Shown: positions 43,910 to 53,650, counted from the stretch's first letter. The stretch is DNA of 64,000 nt from Hyphomicrobiales bacterium (GCA_900468625.1 UBUL01000014.1:50805-114804), one strand, 5' to 3'. The notes: a model not told the origin generated them from the letters alone. Made by a program: numbers and translations.

Positions 43910-44962
43910 TTACGCAAGGGAGAATGGCCGCAGGCTAGGCGAGCTCGATGACGCACGTATGACAAGTTCGGGGTGCACAAAGCACATCGGTCGCTTTGCA
44001 ACGCGCGCTTCAGCCGGGAGGTTCGACAGCTCGATCAGAAGGTCAAGCGATGCTTCGCACAAAGCATCCGTGGGCTGGGCGACAGTCGTCAAGGGCAGCG
44101 CCCAATAGGCGGTATCGGGCACGTTATCATAGCCGACGAGGGAAATATCGGCGGGAATCCGCAAGCCGAGCTCCCGCAGGAAGGCGACGACCTCGATGGC
44201 GAGGCCGTCACTCCCGCAGATCAGGGCGGTCGGACGCTCCGGCGACGACAATAGATCTGCAAACAGCTTGCGATCGCGCTCGTTCTTCTCGAACGAGATG
44301 ACATCGCCGACGATCGCCCCCGCGCTGCCGCCAACAACTTCCCGGAAAATCGACAGGCGGTCGCGAAGCGCGCTGCGGCTGACGCGATAGATGAAGGAGA
44401 TGCGTCGATGACCAAGTTCCGCCAGATGGTTAAACAGCAGTTTCATACCGAACCGGTCATCGGTCAGCACCGCGGGAAGCGGACCGGTCAATCCGGCACC
44501 GAGCGTCACATGCGCCTTGCCCACCCGGTCAAGATGATCACAGAGCGCCTGCTGGCCGGGAAGGTCGCTGACCATGATGACGCCGTCGAAAAAATCCTCC
44601 TGAAACAGACGCAATTGTCCGGCGATCTCGCCGGCCTCAGCCTTGGCCTGCGCGACCAGCAATTCCACGCCCCGGCGCTGAGCGACCGCCTGAAGGCGGC
44701 TTGTCAGATGGGGCTGATAATGGCCCGAGAGGCTGTTGACGATCGCGCCGAAAACTCCGGTCCTGTGTGTCCTCAGCGACGTTGCCAGACGATTGACGAC
44801 GTAACCGACGCTGTCCGCCGTCGCCCTGACGCGCTCCTGTGTTTCCAGGCTGATGCGGCTATCGGCATGGCCATTCAGAACACGGGATACCGTCGTGGTG
44901 GATACTCCGGCCAGCCGGGCGACCTCCAGAATGCCGATTCTTTTCGGTGTTTTCATATCCAT
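43910..44962 (-). CDS. LacI-family transcriptional regulator
   Basis: About 350 residues: N-terminal HTH (ILEVARLAGVSTTTVSRVLNG) with the hinge, then a periplasmic-binding-protein-like ligand domain (TGVFGAIVNSLSGHY through PTALICGSDGLAIEVVAFLRELGLRIPADISLVGYDN). It directly precedes the Dpp-type operon on the same strand with an operator between them, so it probably represses the operon until its ligand is present. The ATG at 44962 or 44956 is likely; the TTG at 44968 is not needed. Confidence 0.9.
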   Translation of the reverse strand: MDMKTPKRIGILEVARLAGVSTTTVSRVLNGHADSRISLETQERVRATADSVGYVVNRLATSLRTHRTGVFGAIVNSLSGHYQPHLTSRLQAVAQRRGVELLVAQAKAEAGEIAGQLRLFQEDFFDGVIMVSDLPGQQALCDHLDRVGKAHVTLGAGLTGPLPAVLTDDRFGMKLLFNHLAELGHRRISFIYRVSRSALRDRLSIFREVVGGSAGAIVGDVISFEKNERDRKLFADLLSSPERPTALICGSDGLAIEVVAFLRELGLRIPADISLVGYDNVPDTAYWALPLTTVAQPTDALCEASLDLLIELSNLPAEARVAKRPMCFVHPELVIRASSSSPSLRPFSLA

Positions 44963-45183
44963 TGCCAAAGTTCTTCATAGCGAATGCCCGCCAACAGTTG
45001 AGGGACTTGCGTCAATACGCAAGACTGCCATGCGGACTTTTGCAGCAAATTCATCGGCCATTGCGAAAAGGAGATGCCTAGTTCGGGATAAACCTGGCAG
45101 ATATACCGCGGGTTCATCATCTTGTCTTACCGAGAGACGATAGCACGTTTCGCAACTGGAACCCTGAGGGCTGACGGCCGGAT

Positions 45184-46398
45184 ATGCAAATGACGAACGA
45201 TGAAATCGCGGGACATGTATCAGGCAGTCCTGCGGAAGTCTTTTGGGCATTCTTAAAGCTCGGCACGACGTCATTCGGCGGCCCGATCGCCCATTTGGGG
45301 TATTTTCGAAGCGAACTGGTGATTCGATGCAAATGGATAGACGAGAAGGGCTATGGCGACCTCGTCGCTCTATGCCAGTTTCTCCCCGGCCCCGCATCCA
45401 GCCAGGTGGGGTTCGCCTTGGGTCTTTTGCGCGGCGGGCCGCTCGGTGCCCTTGCCGCGTGGACTGCCTTCACCCTGCCATCCGCATTGATCCTGCTCAT
45501 GTTTGCGATGGCCTCGACAGCCCTCGACAATCCCATCGGACAAGGACTGCTCCACGGGCTGAAGCTCGTCGCGGTGGCCGTGGTGGCGCAGGCGGTCTGG
45601 GGCATGATGAAAGCGCTCACTCCCGACAAGCCACGCGCCGGCATTGCCCTGGTGGCGGTGGTCGCGGTGACCTTCCTGGGTGCCTTTGGTCAGCTCGCCG
45701 CGATCCTGATCGGGGCATGTGGCGGGATCCTGCTTTGCCGCCAAACGGATACGCATGTCCACGGCGCCGTCTCGTTCAAGATTTCCAGATCCGTCGGGAT
45801 ATTCTGCCTTTTCACCTTCTTCCTCCTGCTCTTCGCGCTGCCGCTTGTCGCATCCAGCGCCGGCACCCAGGGGCTTGCCCTCTTTGATGCCTTTTACCGC
45901 TCCGGATCGCTGGTATTCGGCGGCGGCCACGTCGTCCTGCCCCTTCTTCACGCCGAAGTCGTGCGCCCCGGCTGGATATCGGAAAGCTCCTTTCTTGCAG
46001 GCTATGGTCTTGCGCAGGCCGTGCCTGGTCCTCTTTTCACCTTCTCGGCCTATCTCGGCGCGGCCGTCACGCCCACTCCGAACGGCATATTCGGCGCCGC
46101 AATATGCCTCGTGGCGATATTCCTTCCGGGTTTCCTTCTTCTGGTGGGCACGCTCCCCTTCTGGGCCAAGCTGAGCGGCTATCCGACGGCACGGGCTGCG
46201 ATGCGCGGCGCCAACGCAGCGGTCGTCGGTGTGCTCGGTGCGGCTCTTTACAACCCCGTCTGGACCAGCGCCGTCCTCGCGCCGACCGATTTTACTCTTG
46301 CCCTTTCCGGCTTCCTGCTTCTGGTGGTCTGGAATATGCCTCCGTGGATTGTCGTCCTTCTGATGGCGGCCGGCGCCCTTCTGGTCCAGATCACTTAG
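45184..46398 (+). CDS. chrA: chromate transporter ChrA
   Basis: A 404-residue membrane protein with the two homologous CHR halves. The first contains FLKLGTTSFGGPIAHLGYFRSELV and LCQFLPGPASSQVGFALG; the second contains GSLVFGGGHVVLPLLHAEVV and YGLAQAVPGPLFTFSAYLGA. It exports chromate from the cytoplasm or carries related anions. It is monocistronic, with 215 bases of free sequence before it. A start at 45190 is also possible. Confidence 0.9.
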   Translation: MQMTNDEIAGHVSGSPAEVFWAFLKLGTTSFGGPIAHLGYFRSELVIRCKWIDEKGYGDLVALCQFLPGPASSQVGFALGLLRGGPLGALAAWTAFTLPSALILLMFAMASTALDNPIGQGLLHGLKLVAVAVVAQAVWGMMKALTPDKPRAGIALVAVVAVTFLGAFGQLAAILIGACGGILLCRQTDTHVHGAVSFKISRSVGIFCLFTFFLLLFALPLVASSAGTQGLALFDAFYRSGSLVFGGGHVVLPLLHAEVVRPGWISESSFLAGYGLAQAVPGPLFTFSAYLGAAVTPTPNGIFGAAICLVAIFLPGFLLLVGTLPFWAKLSGYPTARAAMRGANAAVVGVLGAALYNPVWTSAVLAPTDFTLALSGFLLLVVWNMPPWIVVLLMAAGALLVQIT

Positions 46399-46546
46399 CG
46401 GCCCAGTCCCGGATTATGATCGCGCCGCTTCAAGCTGCCCTGACCCGCATCACCGGAGGGCGCAAGACAAGACTGGCGCGACAGCGTCAACATGTGGTCT
46501 CGATAGATCTGCCAGTTGCGCAGGCCGCCATATAACGCCTGAATCG

Positions 46547-47188
46547 CTATTTCGTGAGGTTGGCAACGACAGTCTGCGGCTGCAGGATATCCACCCAGCG
46601 CCCGGTATCGTTTGTCGCCTGCCGCTTCAGGAAATGATACGGCGTCTGCGTCCAGTTTTTCACCTGATCGCTCAGATTGTCGAGAATGAAATCCCCACGG
46701 TCGGTGCGCACCGTGACGACGGCATGGCCCTCACCATCGGGTAGGCGCACGACCGTAATCAGCAGATCGGCGATTGGTATGCCCTTTTCCATCAGCTCCC
46801 TGCGCTTCTCCAGCGCATAATGCTCGCAATTGCCCATGCCATCGTCAGGGTAGTTCCAGTATTGCACGGCGCCGTAATGATCGAGGTCGCTGATTGGCTT
46901 GACCCATTTGTTGACCGAGTCATTGACGGCGACAATCTCGTCCCAGGTCTTTTGCGTGAGCTTGATCGGTCGCAGATCGGAAGGATGGATCTCGCATTCC
47001 GTCGGGCGTCGCTTGCAGAAATCATAATGGCCGATCGGCTGCGACGTGATTGAGCCCGTCGGCATGAACGCATTCGAGGCCGCAGAAACACCTGTGTTGC
47101 TGGCTAACAATGCTACTGCAAAAGTCAGAGCTGAGACAATGGACCTGCCTGCCTGGAGCAAGCTGGCTGGCCGGACGACGCAAAACAT
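46547..47188 (-). CDS. BTLCP-family transglutaminase-like cysteine proteinase
   Basis: A 213-residue secreted or periplasmic protein with an N-terminal signal (SIVSALTFAVALLASNTGVSAAS). The bacterial transglutaminase-like cysteine proteinase triad is visible: Cys in GMGNCEHYALEKRREL, His in GEGHAVVTVRT and Asp in FILDNLSD. The group occurs widely in alphaproteobacteria; some members act on adhesins as LapG-like proteases. No adhesin gene is nearby. Confidence 0.85.
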   Translation of the reverse strand: MFCVVRPASLLQAGRSIVSALTFAVALLASNTGVSAASNAFMPTGSITSQPIGHYDFCKRRPTECEIHPSDLRPIKLTQKTWDEIVAVNDSVNKWVKPISDLDHYGAVQYWNYPDDGMGNCEHYALEKRRELMEKGIPIADLLITVVRLPDGEGHAVVTVRTDRGDFILDNLSDQVKNWTQTPYHFLKRQATNDTGRWVDILQPQTVVANLTK

Positions 47189-47387
47189 ACAAACGCCTTT
47201 GCCTTCAGGGACAATGTTAACAAATGGTTAAATTCCGCGGCCAGCGAAGTCAATTTGGGTCGCGCCATGGGCGTCGCAAATCTTAATTATTGGTTAACGC
47301 AGGAGTGCCGCCAGCAATCGGCGAAAACGGCGTTTCCCCCTTGAGGCCGACATCACCGACAAGGACATTGCCGGTCGCTTCGCCCGA

Positions 47388-47594
47388 ATGGATGACCTGC
47401 GCCAGGAAAATCCACAGTTCTGGAACTGGCTCGGCCACCGGCCGGCCAAAGGCGCAGCGCGACCCGGTCACCCGGACGCACTGGTCGCCGGCGTCACCAT
47501 GGAAGACGGTACGCCCGTCCTTGGCAACCTCGAAATGGCTCTGATGGGGTGGACGCCCCCCGACGGCATCTATGTGCCAGAATGGAGACGTTGA
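47388..47594 (+). CDS. short open frame of unknown function
   Basis: 68 codons from ATG (DDLRQENPQFWNWLGHR, then MEDGTPVLGNLEMALMGW, ending VPEWRR). The same frame stays open upstream to about 47331 (EADITDKDIAGRFAR), with coding-like composition. It may be the end of a truncated gene. No family is recognised. The last part lies inside the inverted repeat at 47537-47557. Confidence 0.3.
   Translation: MDDLRQENPQFWNWLGHRPAKGAARPGHPDALVAGVTMEDGTPVLGNLEMALMGWTPPDGIYVPEWRR
47537..47557 (+). repeat. left arm of a 21-bp perfect inverted repeat
   Basis: Exactly complementary to 47610-47630, with 52 bases between the arms. The arm begins GGCTCTGATGGGG. It could fold as a long hairpin in RNA or mark the ends of a lost small element. 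Confidence 0.7.
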
Positions 47595-47609
47595 TCACCA
47601 TTTAGAGGA

Positions 47610-47630
47610 GGCGTCCACCCCATCAGAGCC
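47610..47630 (-). repeat. right arm of the 21-bp inverted repeat
   Basis: Perfect reverse complement of 47537-47557. TTGATCACCATTTAGAGGA lies between the end of the short open frame and this arm. Confidence 0.7.
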
Positions 47631-47782
47631 GCCAGAAGGCCCGGCTGCATTGTCCCGGCAGCTTCACACCGGACCGTTACCAGTCCCGCATGTGCCGGTA
47701 GGCTACTGACGACGGAACGTCAGGTTCTTCTCAAGCCTTCTCCTTTCTTCGTCGAACAATTATTCAGGCGACTTCACGTCGC

Positions 47783-47878
47783 ACCGATCCGAGCTTTCCC
47801 GCCCCGATCTACGCCAGCCTGGTCCAGGGCGACAAGGGCGAGTACAAGCTCATCTGGTCCCGCCCGAACCGGGATTGA
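47783..47878 (+). pseudogene. C-terminal remnant of a DUF736 gene
   Basis: 31 codons reading [20 protein letters not shown], then [10 protein letters not shown] and a stop. This is the characteristic end of DUF736 proteins found on rhizobial and sphingomonad conjugative plasmids. The N-terminal two thirds are absent, so this is a scrap of former plasmid-transfer DNA. Confidence 0.6.
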
Positions 47879-48021
47879 CGACGATCACAAGGCTCCCGCC
47901 ACCAACTGAGCCTCTCCCACTTTAACATTTTCCGCGATTTTCGTTTATTGGATGAAAATGGATGGAAAAATAGATTGCGGTGTGCGATATCTCATTTGGA
48001 TGTAAATGGATGGGAGAATGG

Positions 48022-49077
48022 ATGACGCAGCTCGATCTTTCCAAATTGCGTATCACGCCTGAGATCCTGTCACTAATCGCCGAAATCGACGAATTCAAAG
48101 GAGCGTGGCGCGCACTCGGCCGCATCGCGCCAGACCGCCTGTCCAGTTTGCGACGGGTCGCAACGATCGAAAGTATTGGATCGTCGACCCGCATTGAAGG
48201 CGCAAAATTAAGCGACCGTGAAGTCGAAAGACTTCTCTCGAACCTCCGCATCGGCTCGTTCGCCAGTCGAGACGAACAGGAGGTCGCAGGCTACGCCGAG
48301 GTGATGGAAACGATCTTCTCAGCCTTCGACGCGATCCCGCTCAACGAAAATCACATCCGACAACTTCATCGGGACCTGCTTGCCCACTCGACCAAGGACG
48401 AGAGGCACCGAGGAAACTGGAAGACACTTTCCAATAACGTCGAGGCTTTCGACGAAGATGGGCGAAGCCTTGGGATCGTTTTCGCGACCGCATCTCCATT
48501 CGATACGCCCGGCCGGATGTCGGGACTGATAGCCTGGCAACAGGTCCAAGAGAAGGATGGCAAGTTCCACCCCCTCCTCATCGTCGCTGTCTTCATCGTA
48601 GTCTTCCTGGAGATCCATCCTTTCCAGGATGGCAATGGACGCCTATCGCGAGCCTTGACCACCCTGTTGTTGCTTCGAGCTGGTTACCTCTATGTCCCGT
48701 ACAGCTCTCTCGAAAGCGTAATCGAGCAGAACAAGGAAGCTTATTACATCGCGCTTCGCCGCACGCAGGGAACAATCCGAACAGAAGAACAGAACTGGAA
48801 TCCGTGGGTTGAGTTTTTTCTCCGGAGCCTGCAGCGCCAGAAGCAGCGGCTCGAGCGTAAGATCGAACGTGAACGTATTCTATTGAGCGACCTGCCGGAA
48901 CTATCCGTCGCGATCCTCGAACTGGCACGAGAGCGGGGGCGCGTGACTGTCATGGACGCGGCCAAAGCCACGGGCACAAGCCGCAACACCGTCAAGGATC
49001 ATCTTCGGGCGTTGACGGAACAGGGACATCTGACCCTTCATGGAGCGGGTCGCGGGACTTGGTACGGCCTGACTTAA
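48022..49077 (+). CDS. Fic-family protein (putative AMP-transferase)
   Basis: About 351 residues. The ATG at 48022 follows GGGAG. The Fic active site HPFQDGNGRLSR starts at about residue 199 (His199). The autoinhibitory motif SSTRIEG (Ser55, Glu59-Gly60) is in the N-terminal helix, so this is a self-inhibited class II Fic. The C-terminus has a winged-helix domain (VTVMDAAKATGTSRNTVKDHLRALTEQGHL), typical of Fic-DNA-binding fusions that may regulate their own gene. It probably transfers AMP to a protein target. Confidence 0.88.
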   Translation: MTQLDLSKLRITPEILSLIAEIDEFKGAWRALGRIAPDRLSSLRRVATIESIGSSTRIEGAKLSDREVERLLSNLRIGSFASRDEQEVAGYAEVMETIFSAFDAIPLNENHIRQLHRDLLAHSTKDERHRGNWKTLSNNVEAFDEDGRSLGIVFATASPFDTPGRMSGLIAWQQVQEKDGKFHPLLIVAVFIVVFLEIHPFQDGNGRLSRALTTLLLLRAGYLYVPYSSLESVIEQNKEAYYIALRRTQGTIRTEEQNWNPWVEFFLRSLQRQKQRLERKIERERILLSDLPELSVAILELARERGRVTVMDAAKATGTSRNTVKDHLRALTEQGHLTLHGAGRGTWYGLT

Positions 49078-49440
49078 AGCTGGAGTGATTGGTACGCCGA
49101 CCCGCCGAGATCGGCAATACGGCCAGCGGGAATTTCGTGCCATCGATCCATAGTGTGTAGCCATCGATGACGTCCGGTTTGGAGAGAGGGGCCGAGAAAC
49201 CGGCAGCCACAAAGCTGCGCGGCGCTCTGCCCCTACTCTACGTCATGTCAGGTTTCGTGAGCGCAGAGAGGTGAGATTCCTCTCTGCGACTCGACTCTTG
49301 TCCCGGCCGCGGTCCTCGCTTTTCGGTTAACGTAACGATGCTGTTTCATTATGCTGTTGGTCTCACCGGCGGTGCAAACTATACGACGGCACGGCCAGAC
49401 TTGGAGGAAACTTTGAACGGTCGTTCGCCCGCTTTGTTTG
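49078..49440. other. no gene recognised
   Basis: A minus-strand frame at 48992-49210 gives KPDVIDGYTLWIDGTKFPLAVLP after its start, but it overlaps the Fic gene end and matches nothing I know. CCTCTCTGCG and its complement (49262-49290) form a short dyad. Nothing else stands out. Confidence 0.25.
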
Positions 49441-50360
49441 TTATAGCGGCGATACGTCAGCAGCGATTTGGCTCTTCAGCTGATCGAGATGGGCCTGGCT
49501 GAGGGCGCCGACGCGGCCGAGCAAATCCTCGACCCGTCCCGAGACCCACACGAGCGCCTCGCGGCTGATCTCGAAATGTTTCGAATACCGTGCCTTCACG
49601 TAAGCCTCGTTGACGATGTTGAACCAGGCGGCGTGTTCGCCATGCCGCCAGACCTCGGCCAGCTCCGGCACCTGTGACTCCGCCAGGCTGCGCAGATGCT
49701 TGAGATTGTGCGATGGTGGGCTGTAGCTGGTCAGCGTCAGCAGTACGGCGGAATAGGCCTGCTCGATAACCTGGTGAAGCATGAAGCTGCATGCTTCGGA
49801 CGATTTTTCTGCGTGTGGAGCGCCACATCGTCCATCAACGCCACCGCAAACGAAAACCGATCTTCAAAGTGCTTCTTGGCAATCCGGTATTCTTCTTCCT
49901 TGGAGCGAGGTTTTGGCTCGGCGAGCGGCTCGTCATCGAGCTCATAGAGCACGATGCCATCGCGGCGGATGTCGACGAAGAAATATTGCCCAAGCGTCAG
50001 TGCGGTGTTCACCTCGCGTCTGGAATGGACGATGAACCTGACCGGTGTTTCCACCTCACGCATATGCAACAACCGGTCATCGGCCTTTTGCCAATATTCC
50101 GTGAAATCGGTAAGCTTGCGGTTGTTGACGATGATCAACAGATCAAAATCCGAGCGGTAACGCTTCGTCGTGTGCCGCTCGTCGACCCAATCGCCGCGGC
50201 TGAATGAACCGAACAGAATGATCTTTAAAATGCGGCCGCGCTTCTTGAACTCGGCCGACGCGCCGTTCATCGCATCCTCGAATTCCTCGTGCAGCACTTC
50301 GACGACGCGGGCAAGCTCGCGCTGCTTGATCGGCGGCAGATGGGCGATGCTGGATTTCAT
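49441..50360 (-). pseudogene. nucleotidyltransferase-HEPN gene, frameshifted
   Basis: The N-terminal part (from MKSSIAHLPPIKQREL at 50360) is a MNT-type nucleotidyltransferase: GSFSRGDWVD with the GS motif, then SDFDLLIIVN with the catalytic aspartates, and FIVHSRREVN. It loses frame at about 49784. With one extra T (TTT instead of TT) it would run on as HAAFMLHQVIEQAYSAVLL into the HEPN domain (YSPPSHNLKHLRSLAE, RYSKHFEIS), ending at 49441. In rhizobia these are one ~300-residue protein. Here an ATG at 49782 could still start a separate HEPN protein of 113 residues, so a split but functional pair is possible. Confidence 0.75.
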
Positions 50361-50509
50361 CGGCGGCGGTCGGTCTTTCCGGGTCATGAGGACAGGCATA
50401 AAGCAGGTTCCGCCTGGAATCCACAGGTTGCAGGATACGCCAGGCAAAGGCAATGGATTTGTTGCAACAAAATGCGATCGATTATGCTATTAGGGCGTGC
50501 TCGCTTTAG

Positions 50510-50836
50510 TCAGAGCTGAAGTCTTATTGAGTGCACTGTCACGGTAATTTCTGAAACGGTGCCGCAGGGGCCGCCAATCGCCATATTTCTTCTCATTCCC
50601 TGCAACCATCGCTCCTCCAATCCAGACATAAGGTCAGCGCTTGGATTCGTCACTGGAATATGCTCGACAACGCCCGCATCGTCTTGCACCGATAGCCAAA
50701 CGCGAAGCCGCTGATATCCGTCTGGCTGAATCGCGCCGTGTTTCCGCGCAGCTTCTTCGGTAGCCGCAGCCTGTGCAGCAGCGCGCTCAATCTGATCGGC
50801 GGCCTGCTCAACTGTGCCTATCGACTTTCCGCCCAA
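50510..50836 (-). CDS. hypothetical protein
   Basis: A 108-residue frame of unknown family. An alanine-rich helix (ADQIERAAAQAAATEEAARK) is followed by a beta-like part (GYQRLRVWLSVQDDAGVVEH, then GTVSEITVTVHSIRLQL). Only a TTG start is available. It lies 30 bases downstream of the kup gene on the same strand. Confidence 0.45.
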   Translation of the reverse strand: MGGKSIGTVEQAADQIERAAAQAAATEEAARKHGAIQPDGYQRLRVWLSVQDDAGVVEHIPVTNPSADLMSGLEERWLQGMRRNMAIGGPCGTVSEITVTVHSIRLQL

Positions 50837-50866
50837 GCCGCCTGGGGAAACAAGTCTTCTTTTCAG

Positions 50867-52740
50867 CTAGACGGCAACTTCATGACCAAGATCGAGAAGA
50901 TGGCCTGCGGGAATGCGGAAAAAATCCGTCATATGAGCACTGTTGCGCATCAACGCCGCGAATATGGCATATTGCCAATGAGGCAGGCCAGGTCCGTCCT
51001 CGCGCCGCACAATCTTCTGTGTGCCGATGAAATAGTTGATATTATCGAGATCGACGGGGCATTTCAGCGACAGGATCTGCCGAACCAGGGCTGGAATGTC
51101 GGGACGCTCCATGAAGCCATAGCGCGTAGAGGCTCGCCAGAAACCCCGTGCCTCTTCAGAAAAAACCACGCGGTCAGCTTCTGCAACCCACGGCACCGAT
51201 TCCGTACGCAAGGTGATCGTCAGCACTTTCTCGTGCAATGAATTGGAGTGATTGACATACGATTGAATAAGCAGAGGCGTATTGGTGGTCGAACACGTCA
51301 ATAAGACGGCCGTACCCGGTACGCGGGCGATCTGCCGCTGCGGCAGGCTGGCAACGAAGTCACCGACCGATATCGGACTTTCTTCCATGCTTGCCGTCAT
51401 CGCCAGCACGCCGCGGTGCCAGATATACATGATGGTATAGACGAATGCGGCCAGGATCAGCGGCACATAGCCACCATCGAAGAGTTTCGTCAGATTCGAC
51501 GCAAAGAACGCTGCATCCACGACGAGAAACAGGCCGGCCACCGTACCGCTTGCAAGCAGGCTCCAACCCCATATTTCCCGCATCGCCATGAAGAGCAGCG
51601 TCGTCGTCATCAGCATAGTCGCCGAGACCGCGATGCCGTAGGCGGCCGCCAGATTGTCCGACTTCTTGAAACCCAAGGCGAGGCCGATCGTCACGATCAT
51701 CAACAGCCAGTTGACGGCTCCGACATAGATCTGGCCATAGCCGCCTGCGGACGTCTGCACCACTTTCAACCGCGGCATCCAGCCAAGCGCGATGGCCTGC
51801 CGGGTCATTGAGAATGCGCCGGTGATGATGGACTGGCTGGCGATGATCGTCGCTACCGTCGACAAAAGGATCAGCGGCAGCGTGAGGGCGGACGGGCAAA
51901 GGCGATAGAAGATATTGCCGTCGGTCGGCGCGCCGGCAAGAACGATCGCAGACTGCCCCGCATAGTTCAGAACGAGACTCGGAAAGACGACGAGCGACCA
52001 GGAAAGCTTGATCGGCCCGGCTCCGAAGTGACCCATATCGGCATAAAGCGCCTCCGCGCCGGTAACGCAGAGGAAGACGCCGCCGAGCACGAGAAAGCCC
52101 ATGCTGCCGTGGTCAAAAAGAAAGGACAGGCCGTAAAGCGGATTGAGCGCCCAAAGGACTGTGGGATGCTGAGCCACGCCCCATAGGCCCATCAGCGCCA
52201 TGGAAAGAAACCACACGCTCATGATCGGACCGAAGGCGTGTCCGATCCGCGCCGTACCAAAAGGCTGGATGAGAAAGAGGCCGAGCAGAATTGCAACCGT
52301 CAGCGGCAGCACATAGGCCTGCAGCGAGGGAGCAACGATATTGAGACCCTCAAGCGCCGAGAGAACCGAGATTGCCGGCGTGATGGCTCCGTCGCCATAG
52401 ATCAATGCTGCACCAAAAAGCCCGAGGGCGACGACGAGCGGCCTGGCCTGCCGCTTGATGCCGAGCTGGGCATAAGGGCAAGGATGCCGCCTTCGCCATC
52501 ATTGTCGATGCGCATGGCAAATCCGGCATATTTGACCGAGGTGACGATGACGAGCGTCCATACGATCAGCGAGAGCACGCCTAATATCGTTGCCGGATCC
52601 CTTGTACCGATTATGTCGAGCACAGTCTTGAACGTATAAAGCGGGCTGGTGCCGATATCGCCAAACACGATGCCCAGAGCACCGATGCTCGCCACGAACC
52701 AAGAGGACGAATGCGTGGTCGAACGCTGAACTACCGACAT
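50867..52740 (-). pseudogene. kup: KUP-type potassium uptake protein, frameshifted
   Basis: The start at 52740 has GGAG 6 bases upstream. The first ~90 residues match Kup ([34 protein letters not shown]). At 52468-52471 the frame is lost. One extra G (ATGGCCC instead of ATGCCC) would give [20 protein letters not shown] and join directly to the 512-residue remainder (IYGDGAITPAISVLSALEGL through the C-terminal cytoplasmic domain). The total length, about 625 residues, is normal for Kup. The rest of the gene is clean, which makes a sequencing error or very recent mutation likely. Confidence 0.85.
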
Positions 52741-53029
52741 CAACTGCTCCCGAATCGGATGCTCAAAGGTCCAAGCGGCACATTAAGCATGTCTACGTGA
52801 AGGCAGGATGATCGGCGAGAGCGCGAGGAAAATTGCAGCAAAAGCAGATCTGATTCTGCTCGACGCCGAACCAAATGCCGGGTTCGCCGCCCATCTTCCG
52901 GGCGAACGGCGAGAACCGCAGGTCCCTTCGACAGCAGACCATTTCGCCCATTTCCATACCTTACGCTTGTCAGTCCAGGTTTCAAATGCGATTGCTCTGA
53001 GAACGACGGTGGCGGTAAGCAGCTTTAAA

Positions 53030-53530
53030 ATGAAACTTGATGCGATCGATTTGCGGATATTGGATGTGATCCAACGAGATGGCCGCATCACCAAACTCGC
53101 GCTCGCCGAGAAGGTCGGTTTATCGCCGACGCCATGCTGGCTGCGGCTGCGAAAGCTGGAAAAGGCAGGGATCATCACGGGCTATCACGCCCGTCTGGCG
53201 CTACGCAGGCTCGCGCCGATCGCCAGTGTCATGGTGGAACTTACTCTTGCCAACCATCGCCAAGCCGATTTCGATCGCTTCGAGCGAACTGCGGCGGCCA
53301 TGCCTGAAATCGTTGCCTGCTGGGCGGTCGGCGGCGGCGTCGATTATATTCTGAAAATCATGTCGGCCAATATCGACGCCTATCAGCGCCTGATCGACGA
53401 TCTCCTCGATCGCGATCTCGGCATCGAGCGCTATTTCACCTACATCGTGACCAAGACCGTGAAAGAGGAGACGGTGCTGCCGGTCACCGACCTTCTTTCC
53501 CCGGATGCATATGCGCCCGACAGCGAATAG
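53030..53530 (+). CDS. Lrp/AsnC-family regulator of ectoine catabolism (AsuR/DoeX-like)
   Basis: A 166-residue protein: N-terminal HTH (RITKLALAEKVGLSPTPCWLRLRKLEKAGIITGYHARL) and a C-terminal RAM ligand-binding domain. The ATG at 53030 gives the normal family length; the longer frame to 52808 is non-conserved. Its place directly before the dehydrogenase and aminotransferase genes matches the asuR-ssd-atf order described for ectoine gene clusters, so it probably controls degradation of diaminobutyrate. Confidence 0.85.
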   Translation: MKLDAIDLRILDVIQRDGRITKLALAEKVGLSPTPCWLRLRKLEKAGIITGYHARLALRRLAPIASVMVELTLANHRQADFDRFERTAAAMPEIVACWAVGGGVDYILKIMSANIDAYQRLIDDLLDRDLGIERYFTYIVTKTVKEETVLPVTDLLSPDAYAPDSE

Positions 53531-53650
53531 AGAGACTCTCTACCAGCGCCCTTCTCTTTAGGTCCTTTCTCTCTTTCGACTGCCGGCAATGGACAATCTC
53601 TCGCGGCGTTCCGTGAGAACATTGCGGCATCTGGAACGAGAGACTCGACC

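Larger units (their letters stand above)
47189..48021. other. mostly non-coding, decayed region before the Fic gene
   Basis: About 830 bases without an intact recognised gene. It holds a 68-codon open frame, a 21-bp perfect inverted repeat and a DUF736 scrap, each listed separately. Just before the Fic gene, ATGGATGG-type motifs recur (47950-47965 and 48005-48024) as short imperfect direct repeats. Confidence 0.4.

Noticed and set aside
42191..43951. 586-codon open frame opposite the peptide-type binding protein
   Set aside because: Arginine- and aspartate-rich shadow of a real gene in high-GC DNA; no domain, while the minus strand has a clear SBP_bac_5 protein.
52402..52480. Programmed ribosomal frameshift in kup
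   Set aside because: No slippery heptamer or downstream structure is seen and Kup proteins are not known to use one; a base deletion explains it.
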